Below, one piece after another: positions 1-8,078 of a DNA stretch of 64,000 bases. The notes under the pieces were generated by a model. It saw nothing but the letters and a program-made list of their open reading frames with translations, did not search any database and was not told the DNA's origin. The stretch is taken from contig NZ_FTNE01000006.1 of assembly GCF_900156265.1 (NCBI RefSeq), positions 71,348-135,347 of the forward strand, written 5' to 3'. A program made the position numbers and the translations under genes. Origin of the DNA: Acidiphilium rubrum. GTDB lineage: Bacteria > Pseudomonadota > Alphaproteobacteria > Acetobacterales > Acetobacteraceae. How positions within the stretch are numbered: position 1 is the first letter of the stretch; each line of letters starts with the position of its first letter.

Positions 1-161
1 CGGGCGATCTGGCGGCTGAGGTAGTTCCAGATCAGGACGAGGAGCGGGCCGTGGATTTTGAGGCGGTAGCCGTTGTCGGCCACCGATCGCTGCAGGGCGC
101 GGAAGATCATCGCGAAGCGCTCGGACGGGTCGGAGGGCATGAAGGGCGCGTTCGAGATCAT
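1..161 (-). CDS. conserved hypothetical protein, partial (C-terminus beyond left edge)
   Basis: Reading leftwards from an ATG at 161 there is an open frame of 53 codons that runs off the window edge without a stop. It begins MISNAPFMPSDPSER and continues with a hydrophobic LLVLIWNYL stretch. Codon use is typical of the neighbourhood. I recognise no domain; it resembles short hypothetical proteins common in Acetobacteraceae, but this is memory rather than a search. Only the N-terminal part is visible, so function cannot be assigned. Confidence 0.5.
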   Translation of the reverse strand, partial: MISNAPFMPSDPSERFAMIFRALQRSVADNGYRLKIHGPLLVLIWNYLSRQIA

Positions 162-184
162 GGGGGGAGATAAACATAGAGGGT

Positions 185-390
185 GGGGGGTGAGAAAGGG
201 GTTTGTTAGGGGTGCGTTAGAATTTTTGGTTTAGGGGTGTGGCGGGGCTGGATTGCCGCGCTGCGCTCGCAATGACGTGGTGGGGTTGGGGGGTGAGAAA
301 GGGGTTTGTTAGGAGTGTGTTAGAATTTTTGGTTTGGGGGTGTCGCGGGGCTGGATTGCCGCGCTGCGCTCGCAATGACGTTGTGGGGTT
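185..390. repeat. 103-bp tandem duplication containing a dispersed palindrome
   Basis: Two near-identical units of 103 bp lie head to tail (about 185-287 and 288-390); for example the tgagaaagg string occurs at 191 and 294. Each unit contains a 30-bp segment (248-277 and 351-380) starting ctggattgcc and ending gcaatgacg, whose ATTGC/GCAAT ends can pair. Segments of this kind are widespread intergenic palindromic repeats in bacterial genomes. The units differ at only a few positions, so the duplication looks recent. There is no convincing gene in the 372-bp gap between 161 and 534; the rest of the gap is the PEP-CTERM gene terminator. Confidence 0.85.
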
Positions 391-482
391 GGGGGCTTGG
401 GTGATGGGTATCGAGGGGTAGGGATCCTCCGCGTGCTGACGGCGTGGCGCCGTGGGGTGGTTGCATCGGCATGAGCAAAGAA

Positions 483-508
483 AACGCGCCCATTTGACTG
501 GGCGCGTT
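483..508 (-). terminator. rho-independent terminator of the PEP-CTERM gene
   Basis: A perfect 10-bp inverted repeat (AACGCGCCCA and TGGGCGCGTT, 6-nt loop) lies 25 bp beyond the stop codon of the minus-strand PEP-CTERM gene. Read on the minus strand the stem runs directly into TTTTCTTT, as expected of an intrinsic terminator. Confidence 0.85.
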
Positions 509-533
509 CGGGTGGTTTTGCCGTGTTTGATCG

Positions 534-1193
534 TCAGGCGCGCTTGCGGCGACGCAGAACGAGGCCGAGGCCGACCAGGGCGGTGCCGAGAACGGCCAGC
601 GAGCCAGGTTCCGGCACATTCACGTTGCTGAACTGCAGCTCTGCCGGCGCGCCGTTAGCTTCGAGATACCAGATATTATAGGTCCCCGGGGTGACACTGA
701 AGTTGGTCGGAGTTGCGTTGGTCGGGTAAGCGCTGTTCACCAGCTGATTGGTGCCGTCGTAAAGGCTGAACCCATCGTCATGGGTCACGGTGCCGGAGAA
801 GGCGTGGGTCGTCGTGAACGTCAGTTCAAACAGCGCGACACTGCCGAAATTTCCGGTGCTGAGAACGCTGCTTCCTGAACCACCGTTGTAATAGTTGATA
901 TTCGAGAAGCCTGCTTCGTTATTGGTGAAGCCGGCGAACGTGTTGCTGGACTGTGCGCTGTCGAACCAGTTCGGGATGCCGGTGTAGGTTGCGGTTGCCA
1001 TCAGGTTGCCAGCCCCGATGATCGGGTTGGTCGGCAGGGCCTGTTGGCTGGCATCGCCGATCTGCGCGTTCGGAGTTGCGGCAGTCCAGACGGTAACGTC
1101 AAAGGTCAAGGATGGGTCGGCCTGCGCAGTGACGGCACCAAAGAAAGATGCCAGGGCAGCGGCGCCGGTAAGAAGAGCCAATTTATTAAACAT
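534..1193 (-). CDS. PEP-CTERM sorting domain protein
   Basis: A 219-residue secreted protein. Residues 1-25 form a signal peptide ending AVTAQA. The extreme C-terminus has the complete PEP-CTERM tripartite signal: VPEPGS, a hydrophobic helix (LAVLGTALVGLGLVL) and the basic tail RRRKRA. In this family the signal is recognised by an exosortase in the inner membrane, and the mature protein is linked to exopolysaccharide or the cell surface. The middle is rich in Asn, Thr, Ser and Gly and resembles a beta-sandwich without catalytic motifs. No exosortase is present in this window. The gene is preceded by a sigma-54 promoter and followed by a strong terminator, so it is probably monocistronic. Confidence 0.9.
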   Translation of the reverse strand: MFNKLALLTGAAALASFFGAVTAQADPSLTFDVTVWTAATPNAQIGDASQQALPTNPIIGAGNLMATATYTGIPNWFDSAQSSNTFAGFTNNEAGFSNINYYNGGSGSSVLSTGNFGSVALFELTFTTTHAFSGTVTHDDGFSLYDGTNQLVNSAYPTNATPTNFSVTPGTYNIWYLEANGAPAELQFSNVNVPEPGSLAVLGTALVGLGLVLRRRKRA

Positions 1194-1271
1194 TGGTAAC
1201 TCCAGATAATTCGAGAATGAGGGGCATCCGTATTCGGAAACAATCGCGTTTAAGTTTTGCGCTGAATGTCT

Positions 1272-1287
1272 TGCAATTGTCGTGCCA
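1272..1287 (-). promoter_or_regulatory. sigma-54 (-24/-12) promoter of the PEP-CTERM gene
   Basis: On the minus strand the sequence reads TGGCACGACAATTGCA, matching the RpoN consensus TGGCACG-N4-TTGCA exactly, with GG and GC 12 bp apart. It lies 78 bp upstream of the ATG at 1193. PEP-CTERM genes are known to be RpoN-dependent in some proteobacteria. Confidence 0.85.
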
Positions 1288-1348
1288 AATTACAAAAGCG
1301 TTTTGTTTCAGGGGGTTAGACATTGGATCGTCCAGCAATTCGATTAAG

Positions 1349-1366
1349 GTGTAAAATTTCCTGACA
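1349..1366 (-). promoter_or_regulatory. upstream activator element of the PEP-CTERM gene
   Basis: Minus strand TGTCAGGAAATTTTACAC, 61 bp upstream of the sigma-54 box. It agrees at 15 of 18 positions with the element at 2108-2125, which has the same position relative to its own sigma-54 box. This is the arrangement expected for an enhancer site bound by the PrsR response regulator of the PEP-CTERM system; the regulator's identity is inferred. Confidence 0.7.
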
Positions 1367-1411
1367 AAAATCAGGTGCGGACTTCGTCTGCGGAGCTGGC
1401 GGTCCCCAGTG

Positions 1412-1429
1412 CGGCCGGTAAGCCGGCCG
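1412..1429. terminator. GC-rich hairpin beyond the pseudogene
   Basis: CGGCCGG and CCGGCCG pair around a TAAG loop, 33 bp beyond the stop of the decayed PEP-CTERM gene. There is no T-run on the minus strand, so it is at best a weak terminator or a relic. Confidence 0.35.
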
Positions 1430-1461
1430 TCTGCTCTTCGTCCAATTCGCGTTACCCGTTG

Positions 1462-1980
1462 TCAATTCAGCCCAGTTTGCGCCGCATCAGCCACGAGATT
1501 TGCCTGAAATAATTGCGGCTGCGTCGTCGTCCGCACCGCGATCAAAAGTCAGCGTCTCGGCGGATGCGAGGGAGAATCGGCCGGTAAAGACTGCTGCTTG
1601 GAATGAAGTGGTGTCATTAGACCGCGTACCGTTGGGCGGGAAGAAAGGCGTGTTGTGGTCACGCAGCGATACGGTGTTGGTGCCGGTCGCGGTGACCCCG
1701 GTTGTCGTCGAGGGGGTCCACCACGTCAATTTGCGATGGCTATTGACGTCATTGACTGCCGTTCCGCCATAGCTGGAATTGTAGGCGGTCAGACCGTCGG
1801 GACCGGGCTTTGGTTGCACCATGTTGGTATAAACACCGTCGATCGGCAGGGTGCCGAAATCCGCACCTGGTGCAACCGTGAAATATGGGCGGTTAGGGGA
1901 TTGATCGTGTCAGCCTGCGCGGAGTTCGTTCCGAACGCCGCTATGGCAGCGCCGATGAGACTGAATGATTTAAGCTTCAT
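1462..1980 (-). pseudogene. decayed PEP-CTERM-type secreted protein
   Basis: The ATG at 1980 starts MKLKSFSLIGAAIAAFG with a signal peptide ending SAQA. The reading frame is lost around 1884-1895; one missing base would restore a frame reading PYFTVAPGADFGTLPIDG and on through 1500. This contains a fibro-slime/PEP-CTERM-like stretch (FFPPNGTRSNDTTSFQAAVF and TFDRGADDDAAAI). A second shift around 1498-1504 is needed to read NLVADAAQTGLN, after which a stop follows at 1462. The usual remainder of the domain and the C-terminal PEP-CTERM signal are absent. A sequencing error could explain one shift but not the missing C-terminus. The promoter elements are still intact. Confidence 0.75.
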
Positions 1981-2030
1981 GATGGCAGGCTGTGCTTGAA
2001 CAACCTTGAACAAACAGCGTATATGCCGTT

Positions 2031-2046
2031 AGCGAAACGAGTGCCA
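2031..2046 (-). promoter_or_regulatory. sigma-54 promoter of the decayed PEP-CTERM gene
   Basis: Minus strand TGGCACTCGTTTCGCT keeps the GG and GC dinucleotides 12 bp apart and the complete TGGCAC half; the -12 half deviates (TCGCT rather than TTGCA). It lies 50 bp upstream of the ATG at 1980. Confidence 0.7.
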
Positions 2047-2107
2047 ATTCAATTCACAAAAGAATATCAGATGGTTATCGATTTTGTCCCATGGCTTATA
2101 TGATGAA

Positions 2108-2125
2108 GTGTAAAGTTTTCCGACA
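2108..2125 (-). promoter_or_regulatory. upstream activator element of the decayed PEP-CTERM gene
   Basis: Minus strand TGTCGGAAAACTTTACAC, starting 9 bp after the cysNC stop codon. It is separated from the sigma-54 box by 61 bp, the same distance as in the copy at 1349-1366. Confidence 0.7.
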
Positions 2126-2134
2126 GAATTGCGC

Positions 2135-4000
2135 TCAGATCGGAAATCCAAGACGGACACGGAGCGCCGCGATCAAACCTTCCGCGAGATCATCGGCCGT
2201 CGATGTGGCGGTCTGCAGATGAAACTCCGGCGCTTCGGGGGGTTCGTAGGGGCTGTCGATGCCGGTGAAATTGCGGATCTGGCCGGCGTCCGCCTTGCGG
2301 TAGAGGCCTTTGGGGTCGCGCTGGCGGCAGATATCGATCGGGGTGTCGACGAAGACTTCGTGGAACAGGCCGGGTTCGACCAGTTCGCGCGCCATCTGCC
2401 GTTCGGCGCGGAACGGCGAGATGAAGCTGACCAGCACGATCATGCCGGCATCGGCGAATAATTTGGCAACCTCGCCCACCCGGCGGATGTTTTCCACCCG
2501 GTCCGCATCGGTGAAGCCGAGGTCGCGGTTCAGGCCGTGGCGGATGTTGTCGCCATCGAGCAGGTAGGTGTGCGCGCCGAGCAGGTGCAACCTGGTTTCC
2601 AGCAGATTGGCGATGGTCGATTTGCCCGAGCCGGACAGGCCGGTGAACCACAGGATCGCCGGGCGGTGGCCGTTGCGTGCCTCGCGCGCTGTGCGGTCGA
2701 TCGTGAGGGCCTGGGTGTGGATGTTGCTGGCGCGGCGCAGCGCGTGGCGGATCATGCCGGCGGCGACGGTTTCGTTGGTCACGCGGTCGATCAGGATGAA
2801 GGCGCCGGTGCGGCGGTTGTCCTGATAGGCATCGAACGCGACCGGGGCGGCGAGGGCCAGGTTGACCAGGGCGACCTCGTTCAAGGTGAGCTGGTCGGCC
2901 GCGAGCTCGTCGAAATTATTGACGTTCACCTTGTGGCGGATTTTCGAGACCACGCCGGAGACACTGGCCGTGCCGATCCGCACGATATAGGGGCGGCCGG
3001 GCAGCAGGGGTGCCGTGCTCATCCAGACGAGATCGGCGGCGAATTGGGCGGCGACGTCCGGGCGGCTATCGGGGGTGGCGAGGATGTCGCCGCGCGAGAT
3101 GTCGAGCTCATCGGCCAAAGTGAGTGTGATGGCGTCGCCGGCGTTGGCGATGCTGCGGTCGCCATCGGCGGTGACGATGCGGGCGATGGTGCTGGTGCGG
3201 CCGGATGCCGCGACGATGACGGCATCGCCGGGGTGGATCGCGCCGCCGGCGACCGTGCCGGCATAGCCGCGGAAATCGGCATCCGGCCGGCTGACCCATT
3301 GCACCGGAAAGCGGAACGGGCCGGTCTGCGCGGTGGCGGGTTCGATCGTCTCCAGATGTTCGAGCAGGGTCGGGCCCTGGTACCAGGGCATTGCGGCGCT
3401 GCGGTGGACCACATTGTCGCCATGGCGGGCGGAGACGGGAATGGTGGTGATGGTGTGGAAGTGAAAGCGGGCGGCGAGGGTTGCGAAATCATGCGCGATC
3501 GCATCGAAGCGGGCCTGGTCGTGGCCGATCAGATCGATCTTGTTGACGGCGAGGACGACGTGGCGGATGCCGAGCAGATCGGCGATGAAGGCGTGGCGGC
3601 GGGTTTGCGTCAGCAGGCCCTGGCTGGCATCGACCAGTAGGATGGCGAGCTGCGCGGTCGAGGCGCCGGTGGCCATGTTGCGGGTGTATTGCTCGTGGCC
3701 CGGCGTGTCGGCGATGATGAATTTGCGGCGGGGGGTTGCCATGAACCGGTAGGCGACATCGATGGTGATGCCTTGTTCGCGCTCGGCCTCCAGCCCATCG
3801 ACCAGCAGGGCATAGTCGATATTGGCACCGTCGGTGCCGAATTTGCGGGAATCGCGTTCGAGGCTGGCGCGCTGATCGTCGGGGATGTTGTCGGTATCGA
3901 ACAGCAGCCGGCCGATCAGGGTGGATTTGCCGTCATCGACCGAGCCGCAGGTAAGCAGGCGGAGCAGGGTGCGGGGTTCGAGCGCGGTCATGTCGTTCAT
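2135..4000 (-). CDS. cysNC: bifunctional sulfate adenylyltransferase subunit 1 / adenylylsulfate kinase
   Basis: A 621-residue two-domain cytoplasmic enzyme. Residues 1 to about 430 form the CysN GTPase: G1 loop GSVDDGKS (19-26), DTPGH (98-102) and NKID (153-156). From about 445 an APS kinase follows with Walker A GLSGSGKS (454-461). CysN hydrolyses GTP to drive CysD-catalysed APS formation from ATP and sulfate; the C-terminal kinase phosphorylates APS to PAPS for reduction or sulfation. Its ATG overlaps the cysD stop by one base (TGATG), so the two subunits are translationally coupled. The length matches NodQ/CysN-C fusions. Confidence 0.96.
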   Translation of the reverse strand: MNDMTALEPRTLLRLLTCGSVDDGKSTLIGRLLFDTDNIPDDQRASLERDSRKFGTDGANIDYALLVDGLEAEREQGITIDVAYRFMATPRRKFIIADTPGHEQYTRNMATGASTAQLAILLVDASQGLLTQTRRHAFIADLLGIRHVVLAVNKIDLIGHDQARFDAIAHDFATLAARFHFHTITTIPVSARHGDNVVHRSAAMPWYQGPTLLEHLETIEPATAQTGPFRFPVQWVSRPDADFRGYAGTVAGGAIHPGDAVIVAASGRTSTIARIVTADGDRSIANAGDAITLTLADELDISRGDILATPDSRPDVAAQFAADLVWMSTAPLLPGRPYIVRIGTASVSGVVSKIRHKVNVNNFDELAADQLTLNEVALVNLALAAPVAFDAYQDNRRTGAFILIDRVTNETVAAGMIRHALRRASNIHTQALTIDRTAREARNGHRPAILWFTGLSGSGKSTIANLLETRLHLLGAHTYLLDGDNIRHGLNRDLGFTDADRVENIRRVGEVAKLFADAGMIVLVSFISPFRAERQMARELVEPGLFHEVFVDTPIDICRQRDPKGLYRKADAGQIRNFTGIDSPYEPPEAPEFHLQTATSTADDLAEGLIAALRVRLGFPI

Positions 4001-4950
4001 CAGAAATACCCTTCCCGCTTCTTTTTTTCCATCGCGGCGGAATCGTCGTGGTCGATCAGGCGGCCTTCGCGCTCGGAGACGCGCGAGGCGCGCATTTCGG
4101 CGATGACAGCATCGAGCGTGGTCGCGGTGGATTCGACCGCGGCGGTGAGCGGGTAGCAGCCGAGGGTGCGAAAGCGCACGTTGCGCAGTTCGGGTGTTTC
4201 GCCGGGGCGGAGCGGCAGGCGGTCGTCATCGACCATGATCCATTGGCTGCCGCGCTGCACCACCGGGCGGGGCTTGGCGAAATAGAGCGGCACCACCGGG
4301 ATTGCCTCGGCGGCGATGTAGTTCCAGATATCGGCCTCGGTCCAGTTCGACAGCGGGAACACCCGCATCGACTGGCCGGGGGCGAGGCGGGTGTTGAACA
4401 GGGTCCATAATTCGGGCCGCTGGGCTTTCGGGTCCCAGCCGTGGGTGGCGGTGCGGACCGAGAAGATGCGTTCCTTGGCGCGGGATTTTTCCTCATCGCG
4501 CCGGGCGCCGCCGAATGCGGCATCGAAGCCGAATTCATCGAGCGCGGCTTTGAGCGTTTCGGTCTTCATGATGGTCGTGTAGGTCGAGGCGGTCTGGTCG
4601 AACGGGTTGATGCCGCGGGCGGCGGCTTCGGCATTGGTGCGGACGATCAGGTCGAGCCCGTGGGTTGCGGCGATCCGGTCGCGAAAGCTGATCATTTCGC
4701 GGAATTTCCAGCCGGTATCGACATGCAGCAAGGGGAACGGCGGCTTGCCGGGGTAGAACGCCTTCATCGCGAGATGCAGCATCACCGAACTGTCCTTGCC
4801 AATCGAATAGAGCATCACCGGGGTGCGAAAGCCGGCGGCGGCTTCGCGGATGATTTCGATGCTTTCGGCTTCGAGGGCGGCGAGGCCGTTGGCGGCGCGG
4901 CCGGCGGTGGCGGGCGCGGTGTTCGGCGGGGCGGATTGGTCGGGACGCAT
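4000..4950 (-). CDS. cysD: sulfate adenylyltransferase subunit 2
   Basis: A 316-residue protein of the PAPS reductase/PP-loop ATPase fold. The PP-loop [10 protein letters not shown] begins near residue 49. With CysN it converts ATP plus sulfate to adenylyl sulfate and pyrophosphate. It is the first gene of a two-gene operon with cysNC. Only about 50 bp separate its ATG from the terminator of the upstream protease gene, so its promoter must lie within that short gap. The start gives a slightly long N-terminus, as is common for alphaproteobacterial CysD. Confidence 0.95.
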   Translation of the reverse strand: MRPDQSAPPNTAPATAGRAANGLAALEAESIEIIREAAAGFRTPVMLYSIGKDSSVMLHLAMKAFYPGKPPFPLLHVDTGWKFREMISFRDRIAATHGLDLIVRTNAEAAARGINPFDQTASTYTTIMKTETLKAALDEFGFDAAFGGARRDEEKSRAKERIFSVRTATHGWDPKAQRPELWTLFNTRLAPGQSMRVFPLSNWTEADIWNYIAAEAIPVVPLYFAKPRPVVQRGSQWIMVDDDRLPLRPGETPELRNVRFRTLGCYPLTAAVESTATTLDAVIAEMRASRVSEREGRLIDHDDSAAMEKKKREGYF

Positions 4951-4998
4951 GCGGCGGACCTCAAATAAACGGGCAATTCTCGGGTGGTCAGATCAGAA

Positions 4999-5032
4999 AC
5001 GCCCCCGACCTGCAAGGGTCGGGGGCGTGTTT
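4999..5032 (-). terminator. terminator between the Do protease gene and cysD
   Basis: A perfect 12-bp inverted repeat (ACGCCCCCGACC and GGTCGGGGGCGT, 6-nt loop) lies 80-113 bp beyond the protease stop. On the minus strand the stem is followed by TTCTGATC, on the plus strand by GTTTG. It separates the protease transcript from cysD. Confidence 0.8.
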
Positions 5033-5111
5033 GCTATGATCCGGTTGAGCGTGCGGCGGTTGGTAGAGCGAGATTCCGCCGCGCGCGGTGGTGGGAGAAC
5101 GGCGTGCCCGG

Positions 5112-6635
5112 TTATTTTTTGGCACCCGGCTTGGGCAGCGGCACGGCGACGAAGATGGCCTGGCTGCCGCGCATGACGCGCAGCGCGATCGCCTTGGCTT
5201 TCTGGGCCTCGGCCTTGTGGATCGCGTTGATGGCGTCGCCGGGATTCTCGACCGGCGTGCTGCCGACGCCGACGACGACATCGCCCGAACGGAGCCCGGC
5301 CTCATCGGCGGGGGAGTTCGGCAGGACGCCGGCGACCACGGCACCTTTGCTCGACATCGGCAGGTCGAGCTGCTGGCGATCGGACTCGGTGAGCGGCGCC
5401 AGGGTGAGCCCGAGTTCGGGCTTGTTGGCGGCGCCATGGCCCTTGCTGCCGGGGCCTTCGTTGAAGGCGGCCTGGGCGTTGGCGGGCATTTTTTCGACGG
5501 TGACCGCGGTGGTGTCGGCCTTGCCGTCACGCAGATACTGCACGTGCGCGGGATCGCCGGGCTTGATCTCGGAGATCGCCAGCGCGAGGTCGCGCGGGTT
5601 GGTGACCGGTTTGCCATCGACCTGGGTGATGACATCGCCCGGCTTGAGCCCGGCCTTGGCGGCGGGGCCGTTCGGCACGGTTTCGGCGACGAGCGCGCCA
5701 TCGGCCTTGCCGTTTTCGCTTTTCAGCCCCATGGCGGTCGCCATTTCCGGGCTGATCAGCTGGACCTGCACGCCGATGAAGCCGCGGGTGATGTGGCCCT
5801 GTTTGATCAGTTCGGTGCTGATCCGCTTGACCATGTCGGACGGGATCGAGAAGCCGATGCCGACCGAGCCGCCGGTGGGGGTGAGGATGGCGGTGTTGAC
5901 GCCGATCACCTGGCCTTGCTGGTTGAGCAGCGGGCCGCCGGAATTGCCTTCGTTGATCGGGGCATCGACCTGGATGAAGCTGTCGTACTCGCCATCGCCG
6001 ATATCGCGGCCGAGGGCGGAGACCACGCCGGTGGTGACGGTTTCGGCCAGGCCGAACGGGTTACCGATCGCGATCACCCATTGGCCGGGTGTGACTTTCG
6101 CGGAATCGCCGAGTTCGAGATAGGGGAACGGCTTGGAGCGCGAGACTTTCAGCACGGCGAGATCGGTGCCGGGGTCGGTGCCGACGACATGGGCGACCAG
6201 GCGCTGACCATCGAGCAGGGTGACGAACACCGATTTGGCGTTTTTCACGACGTGGTTGTTGGTGATCAGATAGCCCGAGGAGCTGATGAAGAAGCCTGAG
6301 CCCTTGGCTTCGACCGCCTGGGGCTGCTGGGGTTGCGGGAAGGGGAAGGGAAACGGCATCGGCATGCCGTGGGGTGCGCCGCCGCCCATCGAGTCGGCAT
6401 TCTGCACTTTCAGGTGAACCGTCACCGAGACGACCGCGGGGCTGACATCCTTGACCAGCGGCGCGAAGCTGGGGAGGGGTTTGTAGTCCTGCTGGACCTT
6501 GGCGGTGGCGTTGAGGGACTGGTCGTCCGCGATGGCGGGGCGCAGGGTTGCGATTGCGAGCGAGGTTCCGGCGAGGAGCACGGCCGAGAGTGTCGCGATC
6601 CGATGCGGCCGGCGGCGTGCGAGGAACGATGTCAT
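5112..6635 (-). CDS. degP: Do family periplasmic serine protease (DegP/MucD-like)
   Basis: A 507-residue trypsin-like protease/chaperone for misfolded envelope proteins. The ATG at 6635 is preferred because AAGGA lies just upstream and a signal peptide follows (cleavage near AIADDQ, residue 36); a longer frame to 6740 adds a charged leader. The catalytic triad is visible: His128 in TNNHVV, Asp158 in GTDPGTDLA and Ser232 in NEGNSGGP. Two PDZ domains occupy about residues 285-375 and 400-500. A Pro/Phe-rich insert (about 87-105) precedes the protease core. It stands alone between two other transcription units. Confidence 0.95.
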   Translation of the reverse strand: MTSFLARRRPHRIATLSAVLLAGTSLAIATLRPAIADDQSLNATAKVQQDYKPLPSFAPLVKDVSPAVVSVTVHLKVQNADSMGGGAPHGMPMPFPFPFPQPQQPQAVEAKGSGFFISSSGYLITNNHVVKNAKSVFVTLLDGQRLVAHVVGTDPGTDLAVLKVSRSKPFPYLELGDSAKVTPGQWVIAIGNPFGLAETVTTGVVSALGRDIGDGEYDSFIQVDAPINEGNSGGPLLNQQGQVIGVNTAILTPTGGSVGIGFSIPSDMVKRISTELIKQGHITRGFIGVQVQLISPEMATAMGLKSENGKADGALVAETVPNGPAAKAGLKPGDVITQVDGKPVTNPRDLALAISEIKPGDPAHVQYLRDGKADTTAVTVEKMPANAQAAFNEGPGSKGHGAANKPELGLTLAPLTESDRQQLDLPMSSKGAVVAGVLPNSPADEAGLRSGDVVVGVGSTPVENPGDAINAIHKAEAQKAKAIALRVMRGSQAIFVAVPLPKPGAKK

Positions 6636-6829
6636 ACAAGCTATCCTTATGGTTGGCCGGCCGTTGATTGGCCGCAGGAGGACGAAACGAAGATTGTCGG
6701 AACGCGGGAACGCAGCGAACCGGTGGCTCGATCGCGTCATTCGTTTCGTGTTTCTACACTATTCGCGTAACGGATCGATGACCTTGGCTGCGATATAGGG
6801 ACGATTCTAAACGTGGGCAGGTTGTGCAG

Positions 6830-6845
6830 ATGAAACTCGTTTCAT
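6830..6845. promoter_or_regulatory. ATGAAAC-GTTTCAT dyad at the end of the pirin gene
   Basis: Seven-base arms separated by 2 bp overlap the pirin stop codon and lie about 195 bp upstream of the protease ATG. It may be an operator or simply coincide with the gene end; no T-run makes it a terminator. Confidence 0.3.
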
Positions 6846-7549
6846 GAGCGCACATCGACAAGGACCAGTTCGGTCTCGATGGCGCCGGCTTCGATCACGA
6901 TCGCGCGTTCATCGCTGATTGCGACGCCGTCGCGTGCTGAAGCGGCGACGCCGTTGACGGTGAAATTACCTTGCGGTGCAACCAGATAGGCGGCGCGGCC
7001 GGGCTCCATCGTGTAGGTTGTGCGCTCGCCGGGGGCTAACCTGCCGGCCAGAACCGCGGCGTCGGCGTATAAGGGCAGGGCGCCGCTTGCGGCATCGCCC
7101 GGGCGGCCGCCGGCCAGAATGTGCAGGCCGGTGCCGGTGGCGCGGGGGAATTCGCGGCTGGCCCAGCCGGGTTCGACGCCCGTGCGGTCCGGCATCACCC
7201 AGATTTGAAACAGGCGGGTGGGTTCGTCTTCCTGATTGTATTCGGCATGGGTGATGCCGGTGCCGGCGTGCATCACCTGCACATCGCCCGCGCGGGTGAC
7301 GCCCTCGTTGCCGAGATTGTCCTTGTGGGTGATGGCGCCCTGGCGGATGAAGGTGATGATTTCCATGTCCCGGTGGGGGTGCGGGTCGAACCCGGTGTGG
7401 GGGGCGACCTCGTCATCGTTCCAGACGCGCAGGGCACCCCAGCCCATCCGCGCGCGGTCGTGATAGCCGCCGAAGCTGAAATGATGGTGGGCGTTGAGCC
7501 ACTCGTTGCGGAAGCGGCCGATACTGTCGAAGGGGCGTAGCTCGATCAT
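6842..7549 (-). CDS. pirin family bicupin (putative quercetin 2,3-dioxygenase type)
   Basis: A 235-residue bicupin. The N-terminal cupin has the pirin metal motif HPHRDMEIITF, followed by MHAGTGITHAEYN, which supplies the further His and Glu ligands. YhhW/YhaK-type bacterial pirins bind a divalent metal; some show quercetinase activity, but the physiological substrate is usually unknown. It lies directly downstream of a MarR-type regulator with a perfect palindrome over its promoter, an arrangement that suggests induction by an aromatic or oxidant ligand. Confidence 0.9.
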   Translation of the reverse strand: MIELRPFDSIGRFRNEWLNAHHHFSFGGYHDRARMGWGALRVWNDDEVAPHTGFDPHPHRDMEIITFIRQGAITHKDNLGNEGVTRAGDVQVMHAGTGITHAEYNQEDEPTRLFQIWVMPDRTGVEPGWASREFPRATGTGLHILAGGRPGDAASGALPLYADAAVLAGRLAPGERTTYTMEPGRAAYLVAPQGNFTVNGVAASARDGVAISDERAIVIEAGAIETELVLVDVRS

Positions 7550-7585
7550 CGATGATCTCCTGATGCGGCGGGGCGTGGGTTATAG

Positions 7586-7597
7586 TTCGATATCGAA
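7586..7597. promoter_or_regulatory. palindromic operator TTCGATATCGAA in front of pirin
   Basis: A perfect 12-bp palindrome just downstream of the predicted -10 box of the pirin promoter and 37 bp before its ATG. Size, symmetry and position suit a MarR-family dimer; the adjacent MarR gene is the obvious candidate. Confidence 0.65.
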
Positions 7598-7598
7598 T

Positions 7599-7626
7599 GA
7601 TATAGGGTCGCTCGACGTCAGGTCAA
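7599..7626 (-). promoter_or_regulatory. predicted promoter of the pirin gene
   Basis: Minus strand -35 TTGACC (7626-7621) and -10 TATATC (7604-7599), spacer 16 bp. The -35 box overlaps the marR stop codon, so pirin can be transcribed separately from marR. Confidence 0.55.
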
Positions 7627-8078
7627 TCGTCGCCGGCCGCGATGCCGAGGCGGCGCAGCAGCCGATCCAGCGTTGCGAGATCCTCGCCCGTCACGCCGGA
7701 CATGGCTGCCCCGATATCGGCGGCATGGCCGGGGAACAGGGATTCGATAAAGGCGCGGCCAGCCTCGGTCAGGACCACGCGGACGCTGCGGCGGTCCTCC
7801 TTGCAGGCGACGCGGGCGACCAGGTCGCGTTTGGCGAGCTTGTCGATCACATCGGTCAGATTGCCGGGGCTGGTCAGGATTTTGCGCGACAGGTCGCGCT
7901 GGGTGAGGGGGCCGCGATGCAGCAGGGCTTCGAGCACGCCGAGCTGGGTGTGGGTCAGGCCGGCGGCGATCAGGCGGGGGGCGGTGCGTGCGCTGACCGC
8001 ATGGCTCGCCCGCATCAGCTTCACGTAGGCGCGGATCGCGGCTTCGGTCGCAGCGTCCTCGACGCCGAACATGCTCAC
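7623..8078 (-). CDS. MarR family transcriptional regulator
   Basis: A 151-residue winged-helix regulator. The recognition region reads LTQRDLSRKILTSPGNLTDV and is followed by a wing with KEDRRSVRVVLTEAGR, a classical MarR signature. MarR proteins are dimeric repressors released by small phenolic ligands or oxidation. The GTG start at 8078 overlaps the stop of the upstream universal stress gene (GTGA, 4 bp); an ATG at 8072 is an alternative. A palindrome between it and pirin is the likely binding site. Confidence 0.9.
   Translation of the reverse strand: MSMFGVEDAATEAAIRAYVKLMRASHAVSARTAPRLIAAGLTHTQLGVLEALLHRGPLTQRDLSRKILTSPGNLTDVIDKLAKRDLVARVACKEDRRSVRVVLTEAGRAFIESLFPGHAADIGAAMSGVTGEDLATLDRLLRRLGIAAGDD

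Noticed and set aside
185-390. CRISPR array at the left edge
   Set aside because: Two 103-bp units with no spacers; a tandem duplication, and no cas genes.
2537-3640. Long open frame on the plus strand opposite cysNC (also similar ones opposite the Do protease at 5088-6299 and the SLC13 permease at 10279-11469)
   Set aside because: High-GC antisense frames lacking domains and ribosome sites; the opposite strand encodes well-conserved enzymes.
6830-6845. Terminator at the end of the pirin gene
   Set aside because: Symmetric ATGAAAC/GTTTCAT arms overlap the stop codon, lack a T-run and have only a 2-nt loop.
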